NCBI GenBank assembly: GCA_958510875.1
Contig: OY294071.1
Coordinates: 36,920,581 to 36,984,580 of the forward strand
DNA length: 64,000 bases
DNA from: Endomychus coccineus
Lineage: Eukaryota > Arthropoda > Insecta > Coleoptera > Endomychidae
Reading direction: 5' to 3'
Within the stretch, counting starts at the first letter, position 1. Every line of letters starts with the position of its first letter. The notes under the pieces were generated by a model. It was not told the DNA's origin, ran no database searches, and worked only from the letters and a program-made list of their open reading frames with translations. The translations under genes were made by a program, and so were the position numbers. Shown here piece by piece: positions 35,601 through 46,325 of this stretch.

Positions 35601-36686
35601 CGGCGAAAATCTAGCGGGATGATAGCGAAAAAGGAAAACTTACACCGATGATTATTCAATTCACGGACAATATAACTAATATATATGTCAAACTGAAGGG
35701 AATTTTATGCATCTATTACTCGAAAGATCCGTACCTACCTTATTAACCATAGGGTAAAATAAATTCGGGACAGCTAGGACGGTCCCATATGGAGGGGGTA
35801 TAATGATCCTAATGAGGACTAGGTACACTGACCAATAGGTCACCCACCAAATTCAATCCAGAATGATATCATATTTGGTATGACCGAAAGCAGGATAAAC
35901 ATATTTCAGAAACTATTTTCCATCAATACTTGCATTTCAGAGGAAAAATATTCTAAACGAAGAAGTCTGATTCACGAATATAGAACGTAGGAAAACATAC
36001 CCCTGCTCGATGCAAATCGGCGTGATTAATTATTCATTCTGTTTTATTTTGGTAGCAAACCACATGATGATTGTGAAGGGAAGCTTTCACTTCAACTACG
36101 ATCAAAGACTTGTCCGACACACGTTAACATTACCTAGGGGAAACTTTAAATCAGACGAACGTTTAGAATGTTTACAACTGAAAAGTCTACAAGTAGAACG
36201 AGTTAGAACGCTCTATACATAAATACATTCAAAAACACACTTGAACGCTCCTTGAAAATCTTGATGCTTGTTGCCTCCTAAGAAAATAACTCAAACAGCT
36301 GACGTTATTTTAATGTAAAACGGCACCTCCTGCTAATGATTTACAGTGCGCAACCTGAGGTAACAAGCATTTCGTTATGAGTTAGTTAATCTTTGTTGTT
36401 GTGCAGAGTAAGACAACGTTAACGCTGAACTAATAAGTTGAAGCTGGATTCAAAGCGGAGTTTCATTCCATTGTTCGTTTTCCTAATTTGTTGACACTCG
36501 AAGTACAAAAAAAAAATGACATTTGCATTGAAGTTGTAACATCTGAGACACTAATTTCTAATCGATATATGTTGCAATTAACAACGGATACTTCCTGTTT
36601 TGTAAGTTCTTCTGATTCCAATGTCAGTATAACTGGTTGACAATCGTTGTAAATTTGATTAATCATTGAGTATTGATGGAGAAATG

Positions 36687-36688
<2 letters not shown>
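32691..36688. other. no recognisable gene
   Basis: 4 kb without a recognised element. A 57-nt segment at 33031-33087 sits between a strong acceptor-like tract (ctttctttgtcttcaaag) and a ggtaat donor and is open in two frames. 34171-34657 and 35368-35568 hold short frames that resemble nothing known. A short (ATA)n run lies near 32765-32780. Confidence 0.35.

Positions 36689-36782
<94 letters not shown>
36689..36782. repeat. (TA)n microsatellite
   Basis: Pure TA run ending exactly at the PLE family 1 terminus (gtagaactgg). Confidence 0.97.
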
Positions 36783-36785
<3 letters not shown>

Positions 36786-36851
36786 GAACTGGATTCTCGG
36801 GTATTGATCCGCGTTGTGTGGTTTCGGTCCTCAAAAGGACCAATTTCACGA

Positions 36852-36883
36852 CGTTTCGGCAAAGTCGCATTTGCCATCTTCAG
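36852..36883 (-). ncRNA. hammerhead ribozyme-like motif (PLE family 1, left terminus)
   Basis: Same CTGAAGA / 6-bp stem / GAAAC arrangement as at 15609-15640, no change in the core. Confidence 0.6.
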
Positions 36884-36986
36884 GTGATTCGACCGTAGAG
36901 TTTGGAAAATCTAGGCGAACTGACGCTTACTTGGAGGGACAGGTATTTATATCCCCTGTTATGCTTGACCTTTGGACTTTCGAGAA

Positions 36987-37420
36987 CTATTTCACGCTTG
37001 GTTGATTTCTACGTGTTTGGCTCCGAGTGACACGTTTGGATGACGTCATTGCGACGATGGAATCAGCCGGAAAGTTTCCGAGACCTGTTGCACGTGCACT
37101 GGATACCACGTTCTCTCTTGTTTTTGGTTGTATCTTCCGACTTTCTAAAGCGGGTTTCCATGTTGCTGGTAATCTTAGTCCGTCATCTCGTTTGTTAAGA
37201 CTATGTGGACGTTTCTCGATCTCTATTGCCTCCCTGGTTATTCTGGTGTAGAAGTGTTCAATGTTGGCTAGAGTCTTTGTGCCGCTAAAGTTGATCATAT
37301 GGCCCGTACTTCTTACATGTTCAGCTAGTGAAGACGTGGTTTCGTTTTTCGACACAGCGTTTGCATGTTCAGTCTTTCGCACATCAATGCGTCTGTTGGT
37401 CTGCCGGATGTATGTCTTTT
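36987..37420 (-). pseudogene. PLE family 1 GIY-YIG endonuclease, C-terminal part
   Basis: The frame encodes TEHANAVSKNETTSS, LAEHVRSTGHMINFSGTKTL, NIEHFYTRITREAIEIEKRP and NKRDDGLRLPATWKPAL, then a basic tail to a stop at 36987. It extends past the point where the copy at 14691 is cut, so it gives the true C-terminus. The GIY half is missing: the frame begins within the YIG region, where the glycine codon has become an arginine codon before QTNR. Not functional. Confidence 0.82.
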
Positions 37421-37466
37421 CGCCTAGATTTTCGCCTAGATTTTCCAGACTCTACGGTCGAATCAC

Positions 37467-37498
37467 CTGAAGATGGCAAATGCGACTTTGCCGAAACG
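37467..37498 (+). ncRNA. hammerhead ribozyme-like motif (PLE family 1, right terminus)
   Basis: Same core as at 15609-15640. Confidence 0.6.
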
Positions 37499-37619
37499 TC
37501 GTGAAATTGGTCCTTTTGAGGACCGAAACCACACAACGCGGATCAATACCCGAGAATCCAGATCTACACATTACGTCCGCGAGAACCTAAGAAGAAACAT
37601 ATATACATATATATATATA

Positions 37620-37805
37620 AGATAATTTAACATAGGATTATAAAGATGAATAAACGTAAAAGACTGAACCATAGGTGGGATTCGAACCCACACCAATTAA
37701 TTGGTAAACACCCTGGACTAGAAATCCAGAAATGTGGGTTCGAATCCCACCTATGGTTCAGTCTTTTACGTTTATTCATCTTTATAATCCTATGTTAAAT
37801 TATCT
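37620..37805. repeat. perfect 73-bp-arm palindrome built on a tRNA-like sequence
   Basis: 37620-37692 and 37733-37805 are exact reverse complements with a 40-nt spacer. Each arm contains a T-arm (gtggg, 7-nt loop, cccac), an acceptor half (ctatggt/accatag) and about 48 bp of AT-rich flank. Confidence 0.93.
37668..37757 (+). pseudogene. rearranged tRNA-like sequence (anticodon loop CTAGAAA)
   Basis: accatag (37668-37674) pairs perfectly with ctatggt (37751-37757) as a 7-bp acceptor stem. An anticodon arm ctgga-ctagaaa-tccag (37713-37729) would read AGA (serine). The T-arm gtggg-ttcgaat-cccac (37734-37750) holds a perfect B box. The normal 5' part is replaced by an inverted copy of the T-arm (37675-37691), followed by a D-arm-like ttaattggtaaacacc. 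The variable region is only 4 nt, unlike a true tRNA-Ser. It cannot fold as a standard tRNA. Confidence 0.55.
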
Positions 37806-37895
37806 AAGTTATCTTCATAATTCAGAAGATTTAATTCTATATCTCTTAAGTTACATACACGATAGTGGCCAATTAGGCAAAGAAACTTTAAACTT

Positions 37896-37898
<3 letters not shown>

Positions 37899-37983
<85 letters not shown>
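37899..37983. repeat. (TA)n microsatellite
   Basis: Pure TA run bordering the 3' end of PLE family 2. Confidence 0.97.
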
Positions 37984-37986
<3 letters not shown>

Positions 37987-38034
37987 TATATTGGTTCGTA
38001 TATATACTGAAAATAAAATAAAAATTCTGTTTGA

Positions 38035-38066
38035 GGTTTCGACAATGTTTATTGTCTTTATCAAAA
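38035..38066 (-). ncRNA. degenerate hammerhead-like motif, PLE family 2 terminus
   Basis: On the minus strand TTGATAA, one extra ag, then stem acaat/attgt extended by g-c (loop aaac), then CGAAACC. Same altered first box (UUGAUAA) as PLE family 3. Confidence 0.35.
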
Positions 38067-38389
38067 TTGTGAATTAGTGTTTCCATGTAATTTATAAAAG
38101 AATAGATAATTTCGATTAATGAAATGCGTCTGCGGCCGACTTGTGTTTTAAGATCCAATTAAAACTGCAGGAAACATTGGATCGGTTGTGTGTGAAAGAG
38201 TAATGTATGGCTAATTACAATTTGAAATGGATTGAATTTGATTAAATACACGACATTATAAGATTGTACAATTATAAATATCTATGATTATTGTATGAAT
38301 TAGTTATTCTATGATGAACATCTACATCTATCATAATCAACTATTCAAGTTTAAGATAATTCTATGGAATTTAACCTCAAAATTGTTAC

Positions 38390-39600
38390 TCATAGTGTCG
38401 TAGTTAAATAATACGTTATCTTTTTTAGGTTGAATTTTAAACAGACAAGTGGAAAGTGGCACTTCAAACTAATAAAATTTTGATAAGTTTGAATTAGATT
38501 ATTGTGAAGTTTCGAAACATTGGAATCTATTTTGTCATTTACACAATTATTTTTTTTAATTTGAATACATTCCAATATCAAACGTTTGTTGTCGTTTGTT
38601 TCAATATTTAAAATTTTTGTATTGTTGTAGTCGAATGTATGGTTAGTGTCTTTTACATGTTTATTAAGCGCAGTTGATGAATTTTCGGTATATTTGTGCC
38701 CATTCAATCTTTTTTCGAGGTATTGTGAAGATTGGCCAATCTATACCTTTTCGCAATTTTTGCAAGGGATGGAATAAACAGTATGGGTTATTTTTTCGAA
38801 AGGTACGCTGCTTTTCAATTTAGTAGACTGTTTTGATTTAAATAAATCTTATGACATATATGTAGGTCATAAGGTGTCACTATAGTACAATTTTTTTTTC
38901 TGAAAGATCATTAATATATGGTAGTGATATGTAATGCTTATCATTTGATTTCTCATTATTGGTATTGATTTCACCAGATGAGTTATAAAATTTATGAATT
39001 TTGTCTTTAGTTATGGAATTGACTAAATCAATGGGATAACCATTTTTTATTGAAGTTTCTTTTGTTTTTATAATAGATATAGTTCTCAGTTCAGGAGAAC
39101 TTAGTCCAATAGCTCTATCTATTAGATTTATAATAACATTTTTCCTATATTTTTTAGGTATATCAGAATTGAAATTAGTATACCTTCCTGACCAAGTAGG
39201 TTTGGTATACCATTTTGTTATCATTTGATTCTCTTACTAAAGTTAAATCTAAAAAAATTATTTCATTACTATTTTCTATTACGATCGTGAATTGCAACTT
39301 ATGGTGAAAGGAATTGAAAGAATTCAAAAATTCATTACTTTTGTTTTCAGGGATTGCAGCAATACAATCATCAACATATCTTTTGAAGAAGGCTATATTA
39401 TAATTTAGTTGAGATACTACTATTTCTTCAAGGAATTCCATTACTATTCGGGCTATGATACTTGATATTGGAGAGCCCATTGCACAACCATCTAATTGTT
39501 TATAACAATCATCTTTATATTGTAAGAAATTAGCTGTGAATGTATATATAGCTGTTAAGAACTCATTCATGGGTAAATTTGTATATAGTTTTATTTCATC
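38390..39600 (-). pseudogene. PLE family 2 reverse transcriptase and GIY-YIG endonuclease
   Basis: 39570-39175 encodes the RT palm of Penelope-type enzymes: DGCAMGSPISSIIARIVMEF, then FFKRYVDDCIAAIPEN (catalytic YVDD) and IIFLDLTLVRES. After a frameshift near 39200, 39224-38880 gives WYTKPTWSGRYTNFNSDIPK, the thumb motif. Around 38770-38700 the nuclease begins SIPCKNCEKV-stop-IGQSSQYLEKR, where the second tyrosine of the YIG motif has become a stop codon. 38707-38390 encodes the rest (HVKDTNHTFDY, NKRLILECIQI). The N-terminal RT motifs are missing. PLE RT is related to telomerase RT. This copy is dead, through truncation, frameshifts and the nonsense codon. Confidence 0.87.
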
Positions 39601-39646
39601 CCATTAATTGGAATTAGCTGAACAAAATAATTAAAAAATAAGTAGT

Positions 39647-39652
<6 letters not shown>

Positions 39653-39722
<70 letters not shown>
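39653..39722. repeat. (TA)n microsatellite
   Basis: Pure TA run shared by the truncated 5' side of PLE family 2 and the left end of the mariner-like element. Confidence 0.97.
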
Positions 39723-39726
<4 letters not shown>

Positions 39727-39783
39727 GGTGTCCTCGAACTGCTTGGCAAAAATAAAACCGAAGATTCTTTGATTCGAAAAAAA

Positions 39784-40328
39784 ATTGATGAGCCTTTTTA
39801 CTTTTGCCTCAAGTGTCTTGTTTAGCCGGTAGAGGGCTTCAAAGTTGCAAAAATAATTCGGTTTTTTCGGTATAACTTGAGAACGTGATGAAGGACTTCT
39901 ACAATATTTGGCAGGTGAGTTACTGTTAATAATAGCCGTTTTTGAGAGCGGAGCATAGAGCCTTAGAGACCATAGAAATGGCTCAAAATTGAGGATGTAA
40001 CGGGAAAAGTGTCCAGAACTTTTTTGTTGTCTATGTAATTCACTCTATATTTTTTACGTAGATAGCTTATCTAATTTGAAAACTTTTCTTACCCAAGGAA
40101 AATTTTGATAAAATCAACGAATGAGCTTGAAAAAAATAATTTTCGAGTCTCTGCAATTTTTGCTTACTAATTTTACTTGATTAAATTACCTTAGTTGCCT
40201 TTGCTTTTCTAATGTCATTTTGGCATTTGGAGAATTTATTCTCAAAACTGTCAGTTTTTACTTTGCTTTCCGTAAAAATTTTATAAAATTATGGCTCAAA
40301 ATTTCACTAACACTGAAATGGTTAATAT
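39784..40328. repeat. mariner-like element inverted repeat, left arm
   Basis: Matches the inverse of 41453-41996. Its inner end repeats the transposase start: the ATG and about a dozen codons (atggctcaaaatttcactaa at 40291-40310) occur here as an untranslated mirror copy. Confidence 0.88.
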
Positions 40329-40436
40329 CTCGGTAAAACACGAATAATAAAAACAATAGAAATGGGGAAACGATGTGATTATTTAGGAAAAACAAATGCT
40401 AAATCAAAAGAAACAACAAAACTTTTTGAGAAATCG

Positions 40437-41490
40437 CTAAGGCATCAATTGTTCGAAATGTTGCCCATTTTCCTGAATACACAAATTAATTCGTTTCAAG
40501 AAATTGGATTGAACTCTGGCTAGTACTTCAGGATCATTCTTCAATAAATCCGCTTCATGATTAATTCGTTGCAACAATTCCTCTCGTGTGTTTACTGGAG
40601 CTGCATAAACTTTCGACTTCAAAGCTTCCCATAGAAAGAAGTCGCAGGGCGTCAAATCAGGGGAGCGGGCCGGCCAGTTCACTGGTGCATCGTGTCCTCT
40701 ACCTATCCAGCGATCTGAATATTCCGCATTCAAATGTCGCCTCACAGCTAATGTGAAATAAGGAGGTGCACCATCATGGATAAACCAGGCCACGACGAAT
40801 GTGTAAGGGCAAGTCTTCCAACAGTTCAAGTACCTGGCCTTTGTTCCAAAAAGTTCAAGTAGTTCTCCACGTTCAATCGATCGGGTATAACGGTAGGGCC
40901 AATAATAAAGTTATCCACAATTCCAACCCAAACATTGATTTTAGTTTGATTCTGAAAATATGTAACTTCCGTTTCATGAGGATTTTCATCAGCATAGAAA
41001 TGTTCATTATGGAGGTTAAAAAGACCACATCTCGTGAAAGTATCTTCGTCCGTGAACAGAATTCTTCTACAAAAATTGGGGTTTGCGTTTTGTCTTTGGA
41101 CAATAAGCTGACAGAAATCTAGCCGATGACCTGGATCCATGGGCAATAAGTCTTGAACTGTTTCAATATGATAGGGATACAACAGTTCTTCTTTCAGTAC
41201 ATTATGAACTAATGATTTTGAGGCTCCAATACGAAGTCCCAAACGTAGTGTGCTTATCCCAGGTTCAGTTTCAACCGCTTCCAGTATCGCTTCTTCGAGC
41301 TCTAACGTCCTTCTTGTCCGTCTGCGTCCAGTTTCTCTGCGATTTGCTTCAAATTTGCCAGTTTCGCGAAGGTTTGCCGATTTGGAATTCTGCGATGCGG
41401 ATATCTTTCCCTTCTCCGGCCATTGCAACGACAAAGTCCATAAATCAATAACATATCAACCATTTCAGTGTTAGTGAAATTTTGAGCCAT
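40437..41490 (-). pseudogene. mariner-like transposase (DUF4817 N-terminus, DDE catalytic domain)
   Basis: The ATG at 41490 begins MAQNFTNTEMVDMLLIYG, the helix-turn-helix (DUF4817) start seen in many insect mariner-like transposases, followed by RYPHRRIPNRQTFAKL. A frameshift near 41365 leads into the frame ending 40826: RRTRRTLELEEAILEAVE, then LLYPYHIETVQDLLP, RILFTDEDTFTR (first catalytic D) and INVWVGIVDNF. Another shift near 40827 leads to VVAWFIHDGAPPYF (second D) and WPARSPDLTPCDFFLW (third D), ending HFEQLMP at 40437. By my count 43 residues separate the second and third D, including two that look inserted. About 350 codons, normal length, but two frameshifts make it inactive. Confidence 0.88.
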
Positions 41491-41996
41491 AATTTTATAA
41501 AATTTTTACGGAAAGCAAAGTCAAAACTGACGGTTTTGAGAATAAATTGTTCAAATGCCAAAATGACATTAGAAAAGCAAAGGCAACTAAGGTATTTTAA
41601 TCAAGTAAAATTTGTAAGCCAAAATTGCAGAGACTCGAAAATTAATTTTTTCAAGCTAATCCGTTGATTTTATCAAAATTTTTTAGGAGTAAGAAAAGTT
41701 TTCAAATTAGATAAGCTATCTACATAAAAAATATCGAGTGAATTACATTGACCACAAAAAAGTTCTGGACACTTTTCCCGTTACATCCTCAAGTTTGAGC
41801 CATTTCTATGGTCTCTAAGGCTCTGTGCTCCACTCTCAAAAATGTCCATTAGTGACAGTAACTCACCTGCCAAATATTGTGAGAATTCTTCATCACGTTC
41901 TCAAGTTATACCGAAAAAACAAAATTATTTCTGCAATTTTGAAGCCCTCTACCGGGCAAACAAGACACATGAGGCAAAAGTAAAAAAGCTCATCAA
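41453..41996. repeat. mariner-like element inverted repeat, right arm (truncated)
   Basis: Inverse of 39784-40328. It includes the transposase 5' UTR and start codon and ends at the LINE junction. Confidence 0.88.
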
Positions 41997-42301
41997 CAAG
42001 GTCGTGTTAGTGGTTCTGATCATCGGTGTTTTGGGCGGAAGTCGGTCTTCGCTGCGTTCAAACTTGAAGATCATTCCAGCCTGTATGAACTCTGCGCAGA
42101 TCTTGATAAACCGGATGCAAAAGGCAGTCATTCTGGGTTCAATTAGAATACTGAGAGCACACGATTTAGAAACCTAAGCTACTTACCGACCGGTGGGGAG
42201 GAGTAGCTCCGGTTATTCGCCTTTTAGGTTTTTCTGGCGCGACTGCTGCGATGTCTTCGGAGCTCGCAGCAGCCCCGACCAGGTTTGAATGTAGAAAAAA
42301 A
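41997..42301 (+). mobile_element. RLE-type LINE, 3' tail only (copy F)
   Basis: Starts at caaggtcgtgttagtggttc, inside the last codons/3' UTR of the LINE, and carries the whole 3' UTR with both hairpin stems (one base changed in the second). It ends accaggtttgaatgtag plus an A-run, then (TA)n. It replaces the outer end of the mariner right repeat, so it inserted there with a deletion, or recombination joined them. Confidence 0.85.
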
Positions 42302-42303
42302 AA

Positions 42304-42320
42304 TGTATATATATATATAT
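42304..42320. repeat. short (TA)n tract at LINE 3' end
   Basis: TA run directly after the A-rich end of LINE copy F, followed by a T9 stretch. Confidence 0.85.
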
Positions 42321-43020
42321 TTTTTTTTTAATTTTATATAATATATATCTCATCTTTGGGTACATTCATATGTACATGAGGATTGTCAACTAACAAAATT
42401 ATCTTGAAAATAGTTAACTGGTTGCCATAGGTTCATGTAATGAAATAATTCACAGTGAGATATAGAATATCCACTTTCGTTATACATTCGAAACATTCTT
42501 AATGTGATATTGAATAAGATTTATGAGTACAATATAACTTACCTATTGAGAAGCTGAAATATCTTTGCATAATGACATTCTCAAAATAAGCTCAACATAT
42601 TCATCCGGACTAAAAGGAATATTATCAATTGGGTACTTCTCAACTTCTATTTTGCTGGTTTCAATTATTGTTTCCAGATAAATTGTGAGTTTGTTATGAG
42701 TCCTTCGGCAGGAAGATGATTTCTCGAATGTTATGTATGTAATGATATTAGAATAATATGGGTATTCCTGGTTGAGTATCTATGATTTTCAGCCAACTTT
42801 TTGAACCAATAGTGATTATTTTCTATATATAGAAACTATTTAAGGATGAAAATTGAAGGAAAAGTTGAAATAGCTTTTACCTCATAAATTTTTCAACATG
42901 TTTCTATTTCACTTCACACCGCTCTCTCCTTTCAAATCCATATATCATGTAATGGTACCAGATGTGCAAGCCAGTTTTGAAAGGGTTATCTGAAAACTGA
43001 AAACGTACAATTCAATTGAA
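42321..43020. other. no recognisable gene
   Basis: Nothing firm. On the minus strand an 11-nt segment (42543-42553) lies between a good acceptor (gatatttcag) and gtaagtt; a chance match is likely. Confidence 0.35.
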
Positions 43021-43400
43021 CTAAAACTTATGCTTCAATGCTCCCCAGAAAGACAGATGCCACAGTCCCCAATATGATGATGTCTGATACAATATGATGA
43101 TGTCTGATACAACTATTCCTTTAAAGTCCCCAATATCCATGCCCGGTGATCATCTATAGCACCTTTCCATGGAACGATCTTGGAAGGTCCATTACGAGAC
43201 CTGCTCCACGAAAATTTGGTTTTCCATCCCGTGCCAAAATCTACTTTAAACCCCAGTCGCTCCTTATAATCTAGAAAGCACATATTCCACTGTTCCTGGT
43301 TCACTGTCAACATGATTGGAATTCAGCTCTCAAACATACACCGATGTTCTTTGATTCCATCCAGAAGAGACCTATTTGTCTTCTACAGACACATTGATGC
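43021..43400 (+). pseudogene. decayed jockey/CR1-like LINE 3' end (copy 4)
   Basis: Shares gatgtctgatacaactattc...aaagtcc...atatccatg with 11485-11530, and 43325-43385 encodes SALKHTPMFFDSIQKRPICL, the worn counterpart of the C-terminal LLDSIQKRAI block at 11.65 kb. The rest is beyond recognition. Confidence 0.6.
43073..43112. repeat. 20-bp tandem duplication
   Basis: tatgatgatgtctgatacaa occurs twice in direct succession inside the LINE relic. Confidence 0.9.
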
Positions 43401-46320
43401 AAGCGTGTTTTAGTAATTTGCTGCTCAACTTATCAAATCCAACGAATGAATTATTTTTTATTATAGTAAATACTTGAGTATCATATGTAGCTACCGGATT
43501 GAAATTCATACAAACTACTAAGTTAATATTGTAGGAATTAATAAATAGCAATAACAAATTTGCATTTAAATGCTTATTTGTAGACGTAGCCGCTATTTTC
43601 GAAAACTTTCAAAAAATTTCTTCAAAACCTCACCAGTATCAGCGTCATCTTCATCATTTATTATCAGTTGCAGACAATCTTTTATTTCACCCAACTTTTC
43701 ATTGATAAAATTCAAGGTTTTTTTAATTCTTATTACAATTGTCATTGATTTTATTCACATGAAAGTTACGTTTTGCTATTAAAAATTTACATTCTTCTCA
43801 TCAATACTTCATACTTCACTCCATATATCTACCGGTCGCAACCTTATCTACTTCTGTTACGTTTTTACCACATGATCATTTTTGATATGTTGTCTACGCA
43901 TTTCCTTTCGAACTCTTGTAGAAGTTTGCAGATACAAAATATGACGTGATCTAATTTCAATAATACAACCTAAGTTTCACACAATTATTTGGAGGTATTG
44001 CAAACATTCCTGTCAAAGGAGATACAACATTATTCTAGATCTACGCATTCTTATTAAACTTACCCTTACATTTGAAACATGATGCTCAGTACTAGTTGAA
44101 TCTGTATTACAGAAAATGTCATCACATATAAATTTAAATCACTGCATAGTTCTTCACATTATCGTTAATATTAGAGATTGAAGAATTAATCACTCCACTG
44201 TCTATAGAAATAACTGACTTCTTTATATAATGTTTATTTGACAATAATAAATCAAATTGATTTGCTATATATTTCATGGACCCGGTCTAAGTAGGTTTTC
44301 AAAAAGCCCGGGCCCGTTGCTTAATTCTATTCTCGATTCTAGCTGAATGCATCTTTATGGAACTAATGTTGGGCAAACTAATTGTTTATGTGGGATTTGT
44401 AGTAGTCTTTTGTGTCCATAAAACCACTGAGAACGAGCGACAGTGTAGAGAGTTTTCGTATCACTGGAAATATAAAAACCATACGATCATTAATATAGCA
44501 TTACCAATTCAAGATATTAATCGAAATATAATAATATTGCAACTCAGTTATTTGTCCCTTTACAGTTTTTATGAGAAAACATACGGGAATCAGTTGAATT
44601 GTAAATATCCAAAAAATATCAGAGATTCCAGTTACACTTCAATCAACAGAACGAATCGATTGAGTAATAATAAAATGTTGGAATATTTTATAGGTTCAGT
44701 ATATCGATTTAACCCTGCACGTTAGATCCAGGTCACTCCCATAGATTTTATTCTCTGTAATATTAGTGACAGGAGTTGTAGCGCATGAAATTTGATGCGG
44801 ATTCATATTAACATCTACTAGTATTTTCATTGGAATATAAATATATACGGACTCGTAAACTGAAGGGATGTGCAATGAGTTTCCAAAAATATTTGTGTCA
44901 TAAAATGTCATATTCAGAGAACATTGATGATGCACTCATACATAAATATTTGCAATAAAAGCGTTTGAAGAATTATGTCTACAAATATAAGAAATGACAA
45001 TCAGGAAACATTCACTAGAACGTTGAACCACAGTTATTCTTTATTGTTCCCATTTGAAAACCGTGAAAAAGATTTAATCTAAGTTTTCATATCTCACATA
45101 ATAACCGATCCGAGAACAGATTGATGTACTTGACAATCGGATGCAATTTTCAATTTTATTCCAACACAATTTCCAGCAAATTTGGATTGTCTATCATTTT
45201 TCAGAATCGTTCCTAAGAAACCATCACCATACGCTACCACAGTCTGAATTCATAATGAATATTGGTTTTCATCCCAGCCATAAGCTATTCCAACATTCAA
45301 CACTTCCAGATATTTTAAGCTGGCATCCTTTAATTCTATATATCTGAGTATTTTCGAATTTACAATGTGGCACGATGAATAGGAAATATCTATCAAGAAT
45401 ATGTTAGTGGACTCACACAGGAAAAAATATAAAAATGAAATGTAAATTCTCCGCATCATACAAACAGATGTAACTAATCTTTATAGTTTTGAAATAAACC
45501 AGTCGCTATATCCCAGTGATTGAAGCGAACAATTTTCGGTTTCCGATGTTTATATGGAGACAACCATAAACAAACTTGTTCACCTCAAAGTATAACATCG
45601 AATTTGCAATATTTGTTTGAAATAATTCTACAGAAATATATGAAAATATACAAGCATCGGAATTCGATTTATCCTTCTCTAGGCACACGTTTTGATATCA
45701 AAAGCTTCCGAAAATGAACAGATGCTAGACTTGAAAGACATCCACAAGCAAATGTAACTTGTCCACAATAAAAATCAATAACATAAATTGTTTACTTATC
45801 TGATGTTTTTGTTTTGTGAAGGTTATATGACCAATTAATATAATTTTTTTTTTAGGATACTTTCTATTATAAATCATTTATTATTATTCTTTTCGAAATT
45901 TCAAATTAGTTATTTTTCTATTCGAAAGAAAACAATAGCGTTAATGCTAAAATTGCTTCTAATCTTTCTGAACTGTACACCTGATAATTTAATTCAATAA
46001 AGAATCAAACCTCTCTTCCTCTTGTCTATTATTATATTTTTCACTGTCGAAGTATATTGGATTTACTTGTTAGCTTTTCGGTGTGTTTCAGGGAAATTGT
46101 GTAACAAACACAGCCTTTTCTGAAGGGTTGAAAATTCAAAAAAATCGCAACTCTCAAAGTATACATCAAATCGATTCAAAACTTTCTGCGTAATTTTCTG
46201 CAAGTTAATTTGAAACACCCCAATTTTAACAAACTCGTCCAACAAACAACAACAATTACAAAAACTGAATTTAAATTCACACCGTGCTTTACAGGATTAT
46301 AACAAACAGCAATGAACAAA
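43401..46320. other. no recognisable gene; two short ORFs with hydrophobic N-termini
   Basis: 44357-44725 (+, ATG, 122 codons) begins MELMLGKLIVYVGFVVVFCV, and 45459-45250 (-, ATG, 69 codons) begins MMRRIYISFLYFFLC; both could pass as signal peptides. Hydrophobic runs are common in AT-rich DNA and neither resembles a known protein, so I do not call genes. Nothing else recognised. Confidence 0.3.
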
Positions 46321-46325
46321 AAGTA

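Larger units (their letters stand above)
36783..37598 (-). mobile_element. Penelope-like element family 1, strongly 5'-truncated copy with inverted termini
   Basis: The left terminus (36783-36918) and the right terminus (37436-37598) are inverted copies of the sequence seen at 15410-15710; each has a hammerhead-like motif. Between them lies only the end of the GIY-YIG region and its downstream tail. The truncated coding end joins the right terminus at about 37427 through a duplicated cgcctagatttt. Outer edges abut (TA)n on the left and tatatacatatatatata on the right. Inverted terminal copies at the truncated 5' end are a known result of PLE retrotransposition. Confidence 0.87.
37984..39650 (-). 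mobile_element. Penelope-like element family 2, 5'-truncated
   Basis: A PLE whose 3' end (37984) and truncated 5' side (about 39650) both abut (TA)n. From right to left it holds RT palm, RT thumb, linker, GIY-YIG and about 370 bp of 3' non-coding sequence with a hammerhead-like hairpin near its end. Sequence and terminal motif differ from families 1 and 3. Confidence 0.85.
39724..41996 (-). mobile_element. mariner-like DNA transposon with very long inverted repeats, right end lost
   Basis: The left end is cagggtgtcctcgaactg, preceded by TA, the target of Tc1/mariner elements. Inverted repeats 39784-40328 and 41453-41996 are collinear for about 545 bp with scattered substitutions. The outermost 60 bp of the left end has no partner: on the right the element is cut at ctcatcaa, where an RLE-LINE tail begins. 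The transposase gene lies between the repeats on the minus strand. Confidence 0.85.

Noticed and set aside
36659..36887. ORFs encoding [19 protein letters not shown] (also 15605-15826 and, on the other strand, related frames)
   Set aside because: They are chance frames across the non-coding PLE terminus and occur wherever that terminus is copied.
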